DNA of 64,000 bases from Buttiauxella noackiae ATCC 51607 (GTDB lineage: Bacteria; Pseudomonadota; Gammaproteobacteria; Enterobacterales; Enterobacteriaceae), in contig NZ_LXEO01000065.1 in the NCBI RefSeq assembly GCF_001654865.1, forward strand, positions 1-64,000, in the 5' to 3' direction. The notes below the pieces were generated by a model, which was given only the letters and a program-made list of their open reading frames with translations, did not search any database and was not told where the DNA came from. Below, piece after piece: positions 56,177 to 64,000 of the stretch (its first letter is position 1; each line of letters begins with the position of its first letter). Both the position numbers and the translations under genes were made by a program.

Positions 56177-57225
56177 GGTTTCGAAGGTTCCTTTTGCCCG
56201 GCCGCTTGCAGGATCAAATTCGCATCATCTTTTGGAGAGACGGTAATGACGGATTCAGCCTGTGCCAGAATTGCCGCAATGCGCTCGCGATAAACCCGAG
56301 CTAACAGGTCAGGGTCGTTATGGCTGTTGGCCAGACGTGCCACCATCGCCGTGTCGGACTGCGCTTTCGCCACGCGTTCACGTGCCTGTGCCTGAGCAGT
56401 CTGGCGTGTCTGGTCAGCAAGTTGGGTGGATTTCTGGCGAATTAAAGAAGCATCGGTATTTGCGGTAGCAATCGCCTGTGACGCTTGCTGGCTGGCAGTT
56501 AATACCGCATTAAATGCGGTGACTGTGGTTTCCGGCAAGGTGGACTGCACGGTAACACGCTCAAGCGTTATCCCCAGATCGCTGCCTGATTGCGCAAGGC
56601 GTTGTAAATTTTGCTCAACGTTATGCTGAACATCAGCACGCAGGCGCTCGCGCTGCTCGGCGACATTTAAATCGCCGCTGACCATTTCCGGGCGGGCGAC
56701 AAGAATAGTATCGAGATCGCGCGCGGCGCATACCGCAACGGCTGCACGTTCAACCAGCCGGTCGAGAGCCGGAATCACATGTTCGCCCTGCAATACATAC
56801 GCCATTGGCGTGACAACACGGTAAAACACGCTGATATCTAACTGCACCACGCCTGAATCTCCAGTTAGCAGGTAACCGGAACCTGCCAGTGCATCGCTGC
56901 TGTTATCACCACGCGCATCGGCATGTTGTGCATCGAACGAGCGTAATAGCGCCGTAACGTGGTGTTCGATCACGCGGTCAGGTGCTGGCACCATCACCAC
57001 ATCGTTAATCGGCTTCGGCCAGGTGAGCAATAAACCCGGTTCGGCAATTCGTTGCTGTGCGCCGAAGTGCAGTACCACGGCGCGGCTGTCTGCGGGTATC
57101 TGGCGAATATTTGAAAACAACCAGGACGCTGCTGCCAGTAGTGTCAGCGCATACAGTGCGTAAAAGGCGAGGCGTATTGACTGCGTCCACGGGCCTGCAG
57201 GTTTATTTTTTTGATGCTCACTCAT
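56173..57225 (-). CDS. HflK-like SPFH membrane protein (third of three)
   Basis: A 350-residue protein. One transmembrane helix (about residues 18-38, IRLAFYALYALTLLAAASWLF) is followed by an SPFH/band-7 domain (about 42-230: SRAVVLHFGAQQRIAEPGLLLTWPKPI) and an Ala/Gln/Arg-rich helical region (about 240-325). Overall layout is like HflK/HflC, with little direct identity to HflK at 20815. Overlaps the previous gene by 8 bases and the ATPase by 4. Probably a structural partner of the two other SPFH proteins, by analogy with HflKC rings around FtsH. Confidence 0.82.
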   Translation of the reverse strand: MSEHQKNKPAGPWTQSIRLAFYALYALTLLAAASWLFSNIRQIPADSRAVVLHFGAQQRIAEPGLLLTWPKPINDVVMVPAPDRVIEHHVTALLRSFDAQHADARGDNSSDALAGSGYLLTGDSGVVQLDISVFYRVVTPMAYVLQGEHVIPALDRLVERAAVAVCAARDLDTILVARPEMVSGDLNVAEQRERLRADVQHNVEQNLQRLAQSGSDLGITLERVTVQSTLPETTVTAFNAVLTASQQASQAIATANTDASLIRQKSTQLADQTRQTAQAQARERVAKAQSDTAMVARLANSHNDPDLLARVYRERIAAILAQAESVITVSPKDDANLILQAAGQKEPSKP

Positions 57226-58201
57226 GAGTTTTATCCAGCTTTGGCCCTTCTACCAGCAGACGGAACGGTGCGGCATCAGTGCGTAACACCAGACGGGTGC
57301 TGGAATTAACCACGCCGCTGAGCGCATCAAGCTGGCGTAACAGGCTGTATAGCTGAGGTGAACTGGCGTACGCCTTGCCATAAATTTCGGCGGCTTGCGC
57401 CTGAGATTGCGCTTCGATATCGGCAGCCTGGACCTGTGCTTGTGCTTCCACAATGCGGGCATCACGCTCGGCTGCCGAGCGGATTTCCGCTGCTGCGCGT
57501 TTGCCTTCAGCGGTGCGTTCGGTCGCAATGGTTTCGCGCTCGGCACGCATCCGGTCGACTGTAGCGTTAAGCGTTACCGCGGGCAGGGTCAGGCGTTCGG
57601 TTCCAACCTGCACCAACCGAATGCCATAGCTTTCCAATAAGGGCTGGCTGATTTGCGCCTGCAGATGCGATTCAAACTGGTTTAACTGCACTTGTTTGCT
57701 ATCGGTATTCACCAGTTGAGAGAGCGTAAAGCCACTTGCGGTGGTTTCGAGTGCCGAGCCGAGATAAGCACGAATTTGCCGTGCCGCTTCATCGGGCTGG
57801 TTTTGTACCGCGCGCATAAAGCGCTGCACATGTTCAGGGGTACTATCAACCTGCCAGACCGCATATGACTGCACAATGATGCGCAGCCCGTCGCGCGTGC
57901 CTACATCCTGCAAGCCGCTCGAAGTCGTTCGCAGGCGCAGATCTACGGCGGTCGACATTTCAAAAGGTGCGGGCAGGCGCCAAGCAAGACCCGGATTGAG
58001 CAGCACGCGTACCGGATTACCGAACCGGGTAATAATCAGCGATTCGCCAGAGCGAACCTGCACAAGGCTTGCGGCGGCGGCAAGAATGAGCACCAGCACA
58101 CCTGCGCCAACAATGCGCTTCCAGGCTTTAGTGACAGGAGCGTCAGAATGGTGGCTGTGGTGGCAACCGCTGCTGCAACCATGATGATGTGAATGGCTCA
58201 A
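57218..58201 (-). CDS. HflC-like SPFH protein with His/Cys-rich N-terminus (second of three)
   Basis: A 327-residue protein. The first 18 residues contain eight His and two Cys (His 3, 5, 6, 7, 14, 15, 17, 18; Cys 9, 13), a likely metal-binding tail. One transmembrane helix follows (about 31-49, GAGVLVLILAAAASLVQV), then an SPFH domain (RSGESLIITRFGNPVRVLLNPGLAWRLP) and a charged helix typical of HflC (DRMRAERETIATERTAEGKRAAAEIRSAAERDARI, about 215-265). Start and stop overlap both neighbours (4 and 8 bases). Confidence 0.83.
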   Translation of the reverse strand: MSHSHHHGCSSGCHHSHHSDAPVTKAWKRIVGAGVLVLILAAAASLVQVRSGESLIITRFGNPVRVLLNPGLAWRLPAPFEMSTAVDLRLRTTSSGLQDVGTRDGLRIIVQSYAVWQVDSTPEHVQRFMRAVQNQPDEAARQIRAYLGSALETTASGFTLSQLVNTDSKQVQLNQFESHLQAQISQPLLESYGIRLVQVGTERLTLPAVTLNATVDRMRAERETIATERTAEGKRAAAEIRSAAERDARIVEAQAQVQAADIEAQSQAQAAEIYGKAYASSPQLYSLLRQLDALSGVVNSSTRLVLRTDAAPFRLLVEGPKLDKTHE

Positions 58202-60165
58202 CGGGAAGACTCCTGTGTCGGTTTGGAAGGTGCATCGTTACGTGCTGCCTGGCTTAATGAGGGAAACTCGCGCAGGTCGATAGTGGGCTGCGAGGTCGCG
58301 CCAATACGGTGGTCGATAATTAACAACGGGCTTTTGCCTAAAGTTTGATGCAACTGGCTAAACCATAATTCATCGACAAACACCTGGCCGGATTGCGCTA
58401 CCGCTTGTTTCTGCGCGGCAAAACGCACCGCCGTTGACTGCGCTTTGCTGGTCACATCGGTGGCGTTCATTTGTGCCTGGTTCTGGCGCGTGGTAGCGGT
58501 AGTTTGCGCGCTGGCGGCCAGCTCTGCCGCATGTCCACGTTCGCGAGAAACGAGCGCCTGAGCCGAAATTTGCGCGGCCTGTACGCCATGGAAGGCATCG
58601 GCAGCCCCTGCCGGAGGGTGGATAGCTTCGACGACGGTCGAGAGCAGCTCTACACCACTATGTAAGTTGTCGAGTTTTTGCTGCACCGCCTGTTTAATCT
58701 GGCTTGCTAATTCGATGCGCTGTTCCCCCAGAAGCTGCTCAAGTGTCAGTGAGGAAAACTGATGCACCAGTACCTGGTTTGCGGCGCTGCGAATCAGCTC
58801 TGGCAAATTGGCGCTGTTATAGGTTGCCGCCAGTGCTGCGTTATCGGTTAACCCAACGCGCCACATAAAACGCACGTCGCTATTAATAATTTGCAGACCC
58901 TGTTGGTTTCCGCTTTGGCTGGCAATAATCTGAGCTTTATCAAAGCTATGAATTGCATCCCAGAGACGATCGGCGCTTTGAGGTGCGTTTCCTTCCGCAT
59001 TCGCCAGCGGTTCTGAAGGAGCATCAGCTTCTTCTCCGGCTGCTAATTCATGAACCTGACCATTTTCCGCCAGTATCACCTGGCCAAATGGCCACGGCAG
59101 CCCGTAATGCAGGCCTGATGGCAACACGGCAACCGGTTTGCCAAAGCGTTCATAAATACCGCGTTGGGTTGGGGAAACCTGCTGCATTCCGGTCAATAGC
59201 CAACCGCAAAACAGCATGACTGCCAACACAGGTAAAAATGCCCGACGCAAAACCGTGAATGCCCAAAGCTGGCGTAAATCAATGCCAAAATGTTGGTGCA
59301 GCTCGCGCTGTAAAAAAAGTAGCGGGCGCGGCGGCCAGACAAGCTGTGCTGCCAGTTGGCTTTGAGCAAGGAACCTGGGTTCGCTGTCTTCTTCGCCCGG
59401 TGGAGTGAATAGTGAGAACAGGCCGCGCAGCAAAAACTCAATGGCGACCAACCCCACAAGGATCGCTGGCAGATTGACCAACACTGAGAGGTTTATTGTC
59501 GGGAATATCAGTGCTGGCAAAGAGAGAAATTGTACCGCGAGAGTCAGGCGTAATATCGGCGCAATGAATTTGGCTTCCGGCCAGGCTTCATTTGAGGTTG
59601 CTACCAGATGGCGCTCAGCAACCAGTGTGATAAACATCGCCAATGCAATAATACCGACCGCCACCCAGCGCAGGCTGCCGTCTTCCAGCGGAACGTAATG
59701 GGTTCCCCATCCTGCCTGCACGATGAATAACACGAATCCCGCCATCGAGGCCAGCCAGACACCATCACTCTTAAGTAACGCATTGATGCGTTCAACGTTG
59801 ATGGGAATGAGTGCGCCAAGTCGTTGATAAATGGTTGGAGGTGGCTCTGCTTCAAGGGGCGTGGTTTCGGGTTTTAGTGCAGGGGAGAATTTTTCTGCCC
59901 GCCACTGGCAAATTCGCTGTGCATTAAATACGGTGGTAGCGAGCAAGATGAGCAAGGCGGCCTGGCTGCTTAACAAGGCCGTCCAGCGTGAAGATGGCTC
60001 AATAATGCTGACAATCAGCGCCACCACAATCATCAAAAAAATTAGCGCACTTAATCCGAAGACTAATCTTGCAGTAAGCATCGACTGCGATGACGCTAAA
60101 GAGTAACGAGCCTGAGAAGTTAACGGTGAAGATTCCGTTGGTTCAGAAAATTGGGAGGGCTGCAT
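58198..60165 (-). CDS. Large polytopic SPFH protein (first of three)
   Basis: A 655-residue protein, first gene of the operon. The N-terminal half is a membrane domain with about six helices (near 30-55, 61-80, 136-152, 164-183, 201-222 and 226-250). A seventh follows near 311-327 (FLPVLAVMLFCGWLLTG) and leads directly into an SPFH domain (VSPTQRGIYERFGKPVAVLPSGLHYGLPWPFGQV). A long Ala/Gln/Thr helix (about 525-590) and a C-terminal PLLIIDHR segment follow. HflK-family proteins normally have one helix, so the fused membrane domain is unusual. Confidence 0.82.
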   Translation of the reverse strand: MQPSQFSEPTESSPLTSQARYSLASSQSMLTARLVFGLSALIFLMIVVALIVSIIEPSSRWTALLSSQAALLILLATTVFNAQRICQWRAEKFSPALKPETTPLEAEPPPTIYQRLGALIPINVERINALLKSDGVWLASMAGFVLFIVQAGWGTHYVPLEDGSLRWVAVGIIALAMFITLVAERHLVATSNEAWPEAKFIAPILRLTLAVQFLSLPALIFPTINLSVLVNLPAILVGLVAIEFLLRGLFSLFTPPGEEDSEPRFLAQSQLAAQLVWPPRPLLFLQRELHQHFGIDLRQLWAFTVLRRAFLPVLAVMLFCGWLLTGMQQVSPTQRGIYERFGKPVAVLPSGLHYGLPWPFGQVILAENGQVHELAAGEEADAPSEPLANAEGNAPQSADRLWDAIHSFDKAQIIASQSGNQQGLQIINSDVRFMWRVGLTDNAALAATYNSANLPELIRSAANQVLVHQFSSLTLEQLLGEQRIELASQIKQAVQQKLDNLHSGVELLSTVVEAIHPPAGAADAFHGVQAAQISAQALVSRERGHAAELAASAQTTATTRQNQAQMNATDVTSKAQSTAVRFAAQKQAVAQSGQVFVDELWFSQLHQTLGKSPLLIIDHRIGATSQPTIDLREFPSLSQAARNDAPSKPTQESSR

Positions 60166-60212
60166 GGAGTCATTACATTCGGGCGCACAATATCTGCGTC
60201 ATTGGGTTTATT

Positions 60213-60227
60213 TGTTACCATATAACA
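60213..60227 (-). promoter_or_regulatory. Inverted repeat upstream of the SPFH-ATPase operon
   Basis: On the minus strand TGTTATATGGTAACA, an inverted repeat TGTTA-N5-TAACA, lies 47 bases before the first start codon. It agrees at 11 of 13 defined positions with the Zur-type word TGTTATAnTATnACA. A possible -10 (TATGTT) overlaps it, with TTTACG 18 bases upstream, which would fit repression. Similarity judged by eye. Confidence 0.45.
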
Positions 60228-60301
60228 TATCACAGGCGTGATTTAACCGTAAACGCAGCGTGGGTAACCGTTTGTACAAATGGGGCGTGGAACGTGGTTT
60301 T

Positions 60302-60380
60302 GTCGGGTGGATAAGCACAAGTGTCATCCACCCTTTATGCGAGTTTTATCGAATGGCGCTGACGCTTATCCGACCTACTA
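60302..60380. repeat. Pair of REP-like palindromes (BIME-like) before msrA
   Basis: First unit GGGTGGAT / ATCCACCC (60305-60333), second unit GGCGCTGACGC with TTATCCGACCTA (60354-60378) in opposite orientation. It separates msrA (3' end) from the accessory operon promoter and forms the upstream edge of that block. Confidence 0.6.
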
Positions 60381-60386
60381 AGGGAT

Positions 60387-61025
60387 TTAGCCTTGCGGCG
60401 GCAGACACACACCAATCCCACCGATGCCACAATATCCATATGGATTTTTGTGCAGATACTGCTGGTGGTCATCCTCGGCATAATAGAATGGGCCGGCGTT
60501 GGCGATTTCAGTCGTGATATGACGGTCGTCTCCGGCGAGCGTCATTGCTTCCTGGAAGCGTGCAAAGCTTGCACGCGCGGCGGCATCCTGCTCTGGTGTG
60601 AGTGGGTAAATTGCGGAACGATATTGTGTGCCAACATCGCCACCCTGGCGCATTCCCTGGGCCGGGTCGTGATTTTCCCAGAATACTTGCAACAATTGCT
60701 CGTAACTCACTACTTGGGGGTCGTAAACCACGCGCACCGCTTCTGTATGCCCGGTCATTCCGCTACACACTTCGCGATAAGTTGGGTTAGGCGTAAAGCC
60801 CCCGGCATAACCTGCGGCGGTGCTGTAAACCCCTGGAATTCTCCAGAACATGCGTTCAACGCCCCAGAAACAACCCATCGCAAAATAAGCGATTTCCATC
60901 CCTTCTGGTACATTTGTCATGGAGTGCTCGTTTACCGCATGCAAAGTGGCGATCGGCATCGGGGTATTGCGACCAGGCAACGCTTCTGACTGTGTCACGG
61001 GATGGGTTTTCTCAAATAATTTCAT
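60387..61025 (-). CDS. msrA: Peptide methionine sulfoxide reductase MsrA
   Basis: A 212-residue enzyme that reduces methionine-S-sulfoxide in proteins. The catalytic Cys is in [11 protein letters not shown] (about residue 52). The resolving cysteines are in the C-terminal [15 protein letters not shown], as in E. coli MsrA. I used [10 protein letters not shown] at 61025; an ATG 26 codons upstream gives an unconserved extension. Divergent from tamA. Confidence 0.96.
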   Translation of the reverse strand: MKLFEKTHPVTQSEALPGRNTPMPIATLHAVNEHSMTNVPEGMEIAYFAMGCFWGVERMFWRIPGVYSTAAGYAGGFTPNPTYREVCSGMTGHTEAVRVVYDPQVVSYEQLLQVFWENHDPAQGMRQGGDVGTQYRSAIYPLTPEQDAAARASFARFQEAMTLAGDDRHITTEIANAGPFYYAEDDHQQYLHKNPYGYCGIGGIGVCLPPQG

Positions 61026-61235
61026 CAGTCGTGCTCTCCCGATGTTGGCTAAATTTAACAACAACCGCCGTGCGGTTGTAACGAGGCGTGTTATTGCAGA
61101 CAATAACTCCTCTGTATGAGACTACAGTACATATAAGAATTATTTGGGTTATTGTGCAGTTTTCAACCCCAATTGTTGGGGTTTTGTTAAAGCGTTTCCT
61201 TCCAGGGGTGGGAACAAGGATATTCAGGAGAAAAC

Positions 61236-62969
61236 GTGCCACGATTTCGTATTATTTGCTCGGCTTGCCTATGCATGGTAAGCACGTGGGCCAGCGCTGC
61301 CAACGTGCGTTTACAGGTGGAAGGGCTAAGCGGTGAACTGCAAAAAAACGTTCGCGCTCAGCTTTCAACTATCCAGAGTGATGAAGTTACGCCCGACAGG
61401 CGTTTCCGTGCGCGTGTGGATGACGCTATACGAAATGGTTTGAAAGCGCTCGGCTATTACGAGCCAACCATTGATTTTGACCTGCGGCCACCACCAGCCA
61501 AAGGACGCCAGGTTTTGATTGCCAAAGTCGATCCCGGCCCGCCAGTATTGATAGGCGGTACCGACGTGATTCTGCGCGGCGGTGCGCGTGACGATAAAGA
61601 CTACATCGCGTTGCTCAGTGAGCGCCCGAAGATTGGCACTATCCTCAATCACCACGATTACGACAGCTTCAAAAAAGATCTTTCCAACATTGCGGTGCGA
61701 AAGGGCTATTTCGACAGTGAATTCCTCAAAAGCCAGCTAGGCGTTTCGCTTGAGCGCCGCCAGGCGTTCTGGGACATCGATTACAACAGTGGCGAGCGTT
61801 ATCGTTTTGGCGCCGTGACTTTCGAAGGCTCACAAATTCGCGAAGAGTATCTGCAAAACCTTGTGCCTTTTAAACAGGGTGATTACTACCAGTCGAAAGA
61901 CCTTGCGGAACTGAACCGCCGTTTATCTGCGACAGGTTGGTTTAATTCGGTGGTAGTTGCGCCGGAATTCGACAAGTCTCGCGAAACTAAAGTATTGCCG
62001 TTGCATGGTGTTGTGTCACCACGTACGGAAAACACCATCGAAACCGGTGTGGGTTATTCCACCGATGTGGGGCCGCGCGTAAAAGCGACGTGGAAAAAGC
62101 CGTGGATGAACTCTTACGGCCACAGCCTGACCAGTAGCGCCAGTATTTCAGCGCCTGAGCAAATTCTTGATTTCAGCTATAAAATGCCGCTGCTTAAAAA
62201 CCCGCTGGAACAATATTATTTGGTACAGGGCGGTTTCAAACGCACAGACCTGAACGACACTAAATCTGACTCCAGCACCCTCGCAGTCTCACGATACTGG
62301 GATTTATCCAGCGGTTGGCAGCACGCCATTAACCTACGCTGGAGCCTCGATCACTTTACCCAGGCTGACGTAACTAACACCACGATGCTGCTTTACCCAG
62401 GACTTAGCCTCAACCGTACTCGCTCGCGTGGCGGCCTGATGCCGACCTGGGGCGATTCACAGCGCTATTCCATTGACTGGTCTGATACCACCTGGGGTTC
62501 TGATGTCGACTTCGGGGTATTCCAGGCGCAGCAGGTCTGGATTCGAACGTTGCAGGAAAAGCACCGTTTTGTCGTGCGTGGCAATGTGGGTTGGATTGAA
62601 ACCAATAACTTCGACAAAGTGCCGCCAGATTTGCGCTTCTTTGCCGGTGGCGACCGCAGTATTCGCGGCTATTCCTACAAATCCATCTCTCCTGAAAACG
62701 ATAAAGGCGAACTGACCGGTGCGTCAAAAATGCTTACCGGATCGCTGGAGTATCAATACAACGTTACCGGGAAATGGTGGGGGGCGGTTTTCGTCGACTC
62801 TGGCGAAGCGGTCAACGATATCAAACAGAGTAACTATAAAACGGGTGCGGGCTTTGGCGTGCGTTGGCAGTCACCGGTTGGGCCAATCAAACTCGATTTA
62901 GCGGTCCCGGTGGCTGATAAAGATGAGCACGGTTTACAGTTTTACATCGGTCTGGGGCCTGAACTATGA
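61236..62969 (+). CDS. tamA: Outer-membrane translocation and assembly factor TamA
   Basis: A 577-residue Omp85-family protein. It has a signal peptide ([21 protein letters not shown]), three POTRA domains (about 22-265), and a 16-strand barrel whose lid-lock motif and final strand ([12 protein letters not shown]) are visible. It works with the inner-membrane-spanning TamB in outer-membrane protein and lipid homeostasis. The start codon is GTG at 61236 with CAGGAG upstream. Its TGA overlaps the tamB ATG (ATGA). Confidence 0.96.
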   Translation: MPRFRIICSACLCMVSTWASAANVRLQVEGLSGELQKNVRAQLSTIQSDEVTPDRRFRARVDDAIRNGLKALGYYEPTIDFDLRPPPAKGRQVLIAKVDPGPPVLIGGTDVILRGGARDDKDYIALLSERPKIGTILNHHDYDSFKKDLSNIAVRKGYFDSEFLKSQLGVSLERRQAFWDIDYNSGERYRFGAVTFEGSQIREEYLQNLVPFKQGDYYQSKDLAELNRRLSATGWFNSVVVAPEFDKSRETKVLPLHGVVSPRTENTIETGVGYSTDVGPRVKATWKKPWMNSYGHSLTSSASISAPEQILDFSYKMPLLKNPLEQYYLVQGGFKRTDLNDTKSDSSTLAVSRYWDLSSGWQHAINLRWSLDHFTQADVTNTTMLLYPGLSLNRTRSRGGLMPTWGDSQRYSIDWSDTTWGSDVDFGVFQAQQVWIRTLQEKHRFVVRGNVGWIETNNFDKVPPDLRFFAGGDRSIRGYSYKSISPENDKGELTGASKMLTGSLEYQYNVTGKWWGAVFVDSGEAVNDIKQSNYKTGAGFGVRWQSPVGPIKLDLAVPVADKDEHGLQFYIGLGPEL

Positions 62970-64000
62970 GTCGTTGGAAGAAAATAAGCCTCGCGGTGTT
63001 GGTTTTTGTCGCGCTGCTGATTGGCGCGGTGGGTTTTCTGGTAGGCACCACTACCGGTCTGCACCTCTTATTTAATGCCGCAAACCGCTGGGTGCCGGGG
63101 CTGGATATTGCCAGCGTCACCGGCGGCTGGCGTAATCTGACTATCAAAGGCTTGCGCTATCAACAGCCGGGCGTGGACGTAACGGCGGGTGAAGTTAATC
63201 TCGCGGTGAAATTAGGTTGCCTGCGTGATAGCAGCTTGTGCGTGAATAATCTCTCGCTTAAAGACGTCGACGTCGTTGTTGATAGCAAGAAAATGCCACC
63301 GGCAGCGAAGGTTGAGGAAGAGGACACTGGCCCGCTCAATCTCACCACGCCATACCCGATTACGTTAAGCCGCGTGGCGCTTAATAATGTCAATATCAAA
63401 ATCGATAACACCACCGTTTCGGTGATGGAATTTACCTCCGGCCTGAACTGGCAAGAGCGCAATCTGACGGTTACCCCAACCAATCTCGAAGGTCTGCTGA
63501 TTGCGCTGCCAAAAGTTGCCAAAGTCGCGCAGGAAGAGGTGGTTGAGCCAAAGATCCAGAACCCACAGCCAGAAGAGCTGCCGCTGGGCGAAACGCTCAA
63601 ACAGTTGTTTGAAAAACCTGTTTTGCCAGAAATGACCGATGTGCATTTGCCGCTGAACCTGAATATTCAGGAGTTCCGTGGGGCGAACTTACGCCTGACG
63701 GGTGACACTGATTTATTGGTCAGCAGCCTGTTGCTAAAAGTCAGCAGCATTGACGGCTCTCTTAAGCTTGATGCGCTGGATGTTGATTCCTCGCAAGGGC
63801 TGGTTAATGCCACCGGCAGCGCGGAATTACGCGACAAGTGGCCGGTGGATTTAACTTTAAACACCACGCTGAATATTGACCCAATCAAAGGCGAAAAGGT
63901 GAAGATGAAGATTGGTGGGGAGCTGCGGGATGTGCTGAAAGTGGGCATGAATCTCTCAGGCCCGGTTGATCTTGAACTCACTGCGCAAACTCAGCTTGCT
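62966..64000 (+). CDS. tamB: Translocation and assembly module protein TamB (5' part)
   Basis: The first 345 codons, open to the window edge. It has an N-terminal signal anchor ([27 protein letters not shown]) followed by beta-rich AsmA/TamB repeats. The E. coli protein has about 1259 residues and forms a hydrophobic groove across the periplasm, probably for phospholipid transport. Translation appears coupled to tamA by the ATGA overlap. Confidence 0.96.
   Translation, partial: MSRWKKISLAVLVFVALLIGAVGFLVGTTTGLHLLFNAANRWVPGLDIASVTGGWRNLTIKGLRYQQPGVDVTAGEVNLAVKLGCLRDSSLCVNNLSLKDVDVVVDSKKMPPAAKVEEEDTGPLNLTTPYPITLSRVALNNVNIKIDNTTVSVMEFTSGLNWQERNLTVTPTNLEGLLIALPKVAKVAQEEVVEPKIQNPQPEELPLGETLKQLFEKPVLPEMTDVHLPLNLNIQEFRGANLRLTGDTDLLVSSLLLKVSSIDGSLKLDALDVDSSQGLVNATGSAELRDKWPVDLTLNTTLNIDPIKGEKVKMKIGGELRDVLKVGMNLSGPVDLELTAQTQLA

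Noticed and set aside
54278-60165. Genomic island or prophage at the SPFH-ATPase block
   Set aside because: No integrase, transposase, phage gene, tRNA target or long direct repeat is present at either edge.

Overview
This 64 kb window is ordinary chromosome of a member of the Enterobacteriaceae close to Escherichia, Enterobacter, Kluyvera and Buttiauxella. Almost every protein is recognisably the orthologue of an Escherichia coli K-12 gene, and gene order follows the K-12 segment from frdD to tamB (K-12 comparisons here are from memory). Several K-12 genes are missing (yjeMNO between epmA and mscM, ytfA after rplI, and yjfIJKLMC between rlmB and aidB), and two insertions absent from K-12 are present. 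It is therefore not E. coli itself; I cannot name the genus from sequence alone. Intergenic ERIC and REP-type palindromes fit this family.

Layout. 1-3.7 kb: the anaerobic fumarate reductase operon frdABCD on the minus strand, divergent from epmA (EF-P lysylation). 4.7-10.3 kb: mscM and psd, then rsgA, all minus strand, divergent from orn. 11.1-11.4 kb: three near-identical tRNA-Gly(GCC) genes. 11.7-23.4 kb: queG (minus), then the plus-strand superoperon nnr-tsaE-amiB-mutL-miaA-hfq-hflX-hflK-hflC and yjeT. 23.5-28.8 kb: purA, nsrR, rnr, rlmB. 28.9-33.1 kb: aidB, two small DUF1471 secreted proteins (yjfN, bsmA), the esterase yjfP and ulaR. 33.1-39.0 kb: the L-ascorbate regulon, with ulaG divergent from ulaABCDEF. 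39.1-41.2 kb: yjfY and the ribosomal operon rpsF-priB-rpsR-rplI. 41.3-54.1 kb: ytfB, fklB, cycA, ytfE, ytfF, an AraC-type regulator not present in K-12 here, qorB/ytfH, cpdB, cysQ, ytfJ, ytfK, paeA (ytfL). 54.3-60.2 kb: an accessory four-gene minus-strand operon. 60.4-64.0 kb: msrA, tamA and the start of tamB.

The most interesting part is the accessory operon at 54278-60165. Three different SPFH (HflK/HflC/stomatin-like) membrane proteins are followed by a P1B-type metal-transporting ATPase. All junctions overlap by 4-8 bases, so the genes look translationally coupled. The first SPFH protein has a large multi-spanning N-terminal domain. The second begins with a tail of eight His and two Cys within 18 residues. 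The ATPase has no N-terminal heavy-metal domain and carries an unusual HN-x-ST motif in its last membrane segment. A TGTTA-N5-TAACA inverted repeat resembling a Zur-type operator lies 47 bases upstream of the first start codon, and REP-like palindromes bound the block on both sides. I infer a membrane-microdomain-associated metal transporter. I know of no functional description of it, and the inference rests on motifs and gene order only.

Regulatory sequences that can be read directly include a near-perfect NsrR palindrome before ytfE (with nsrR in the same window), an FNR-like site and -10 box before frdA, an inverted repeat between qorB and ytfH, CA-rich GcvB-like target sequences before cycA, a hairpin leader before rpsF that may bind S6:S18, and several intrinsic terminators.
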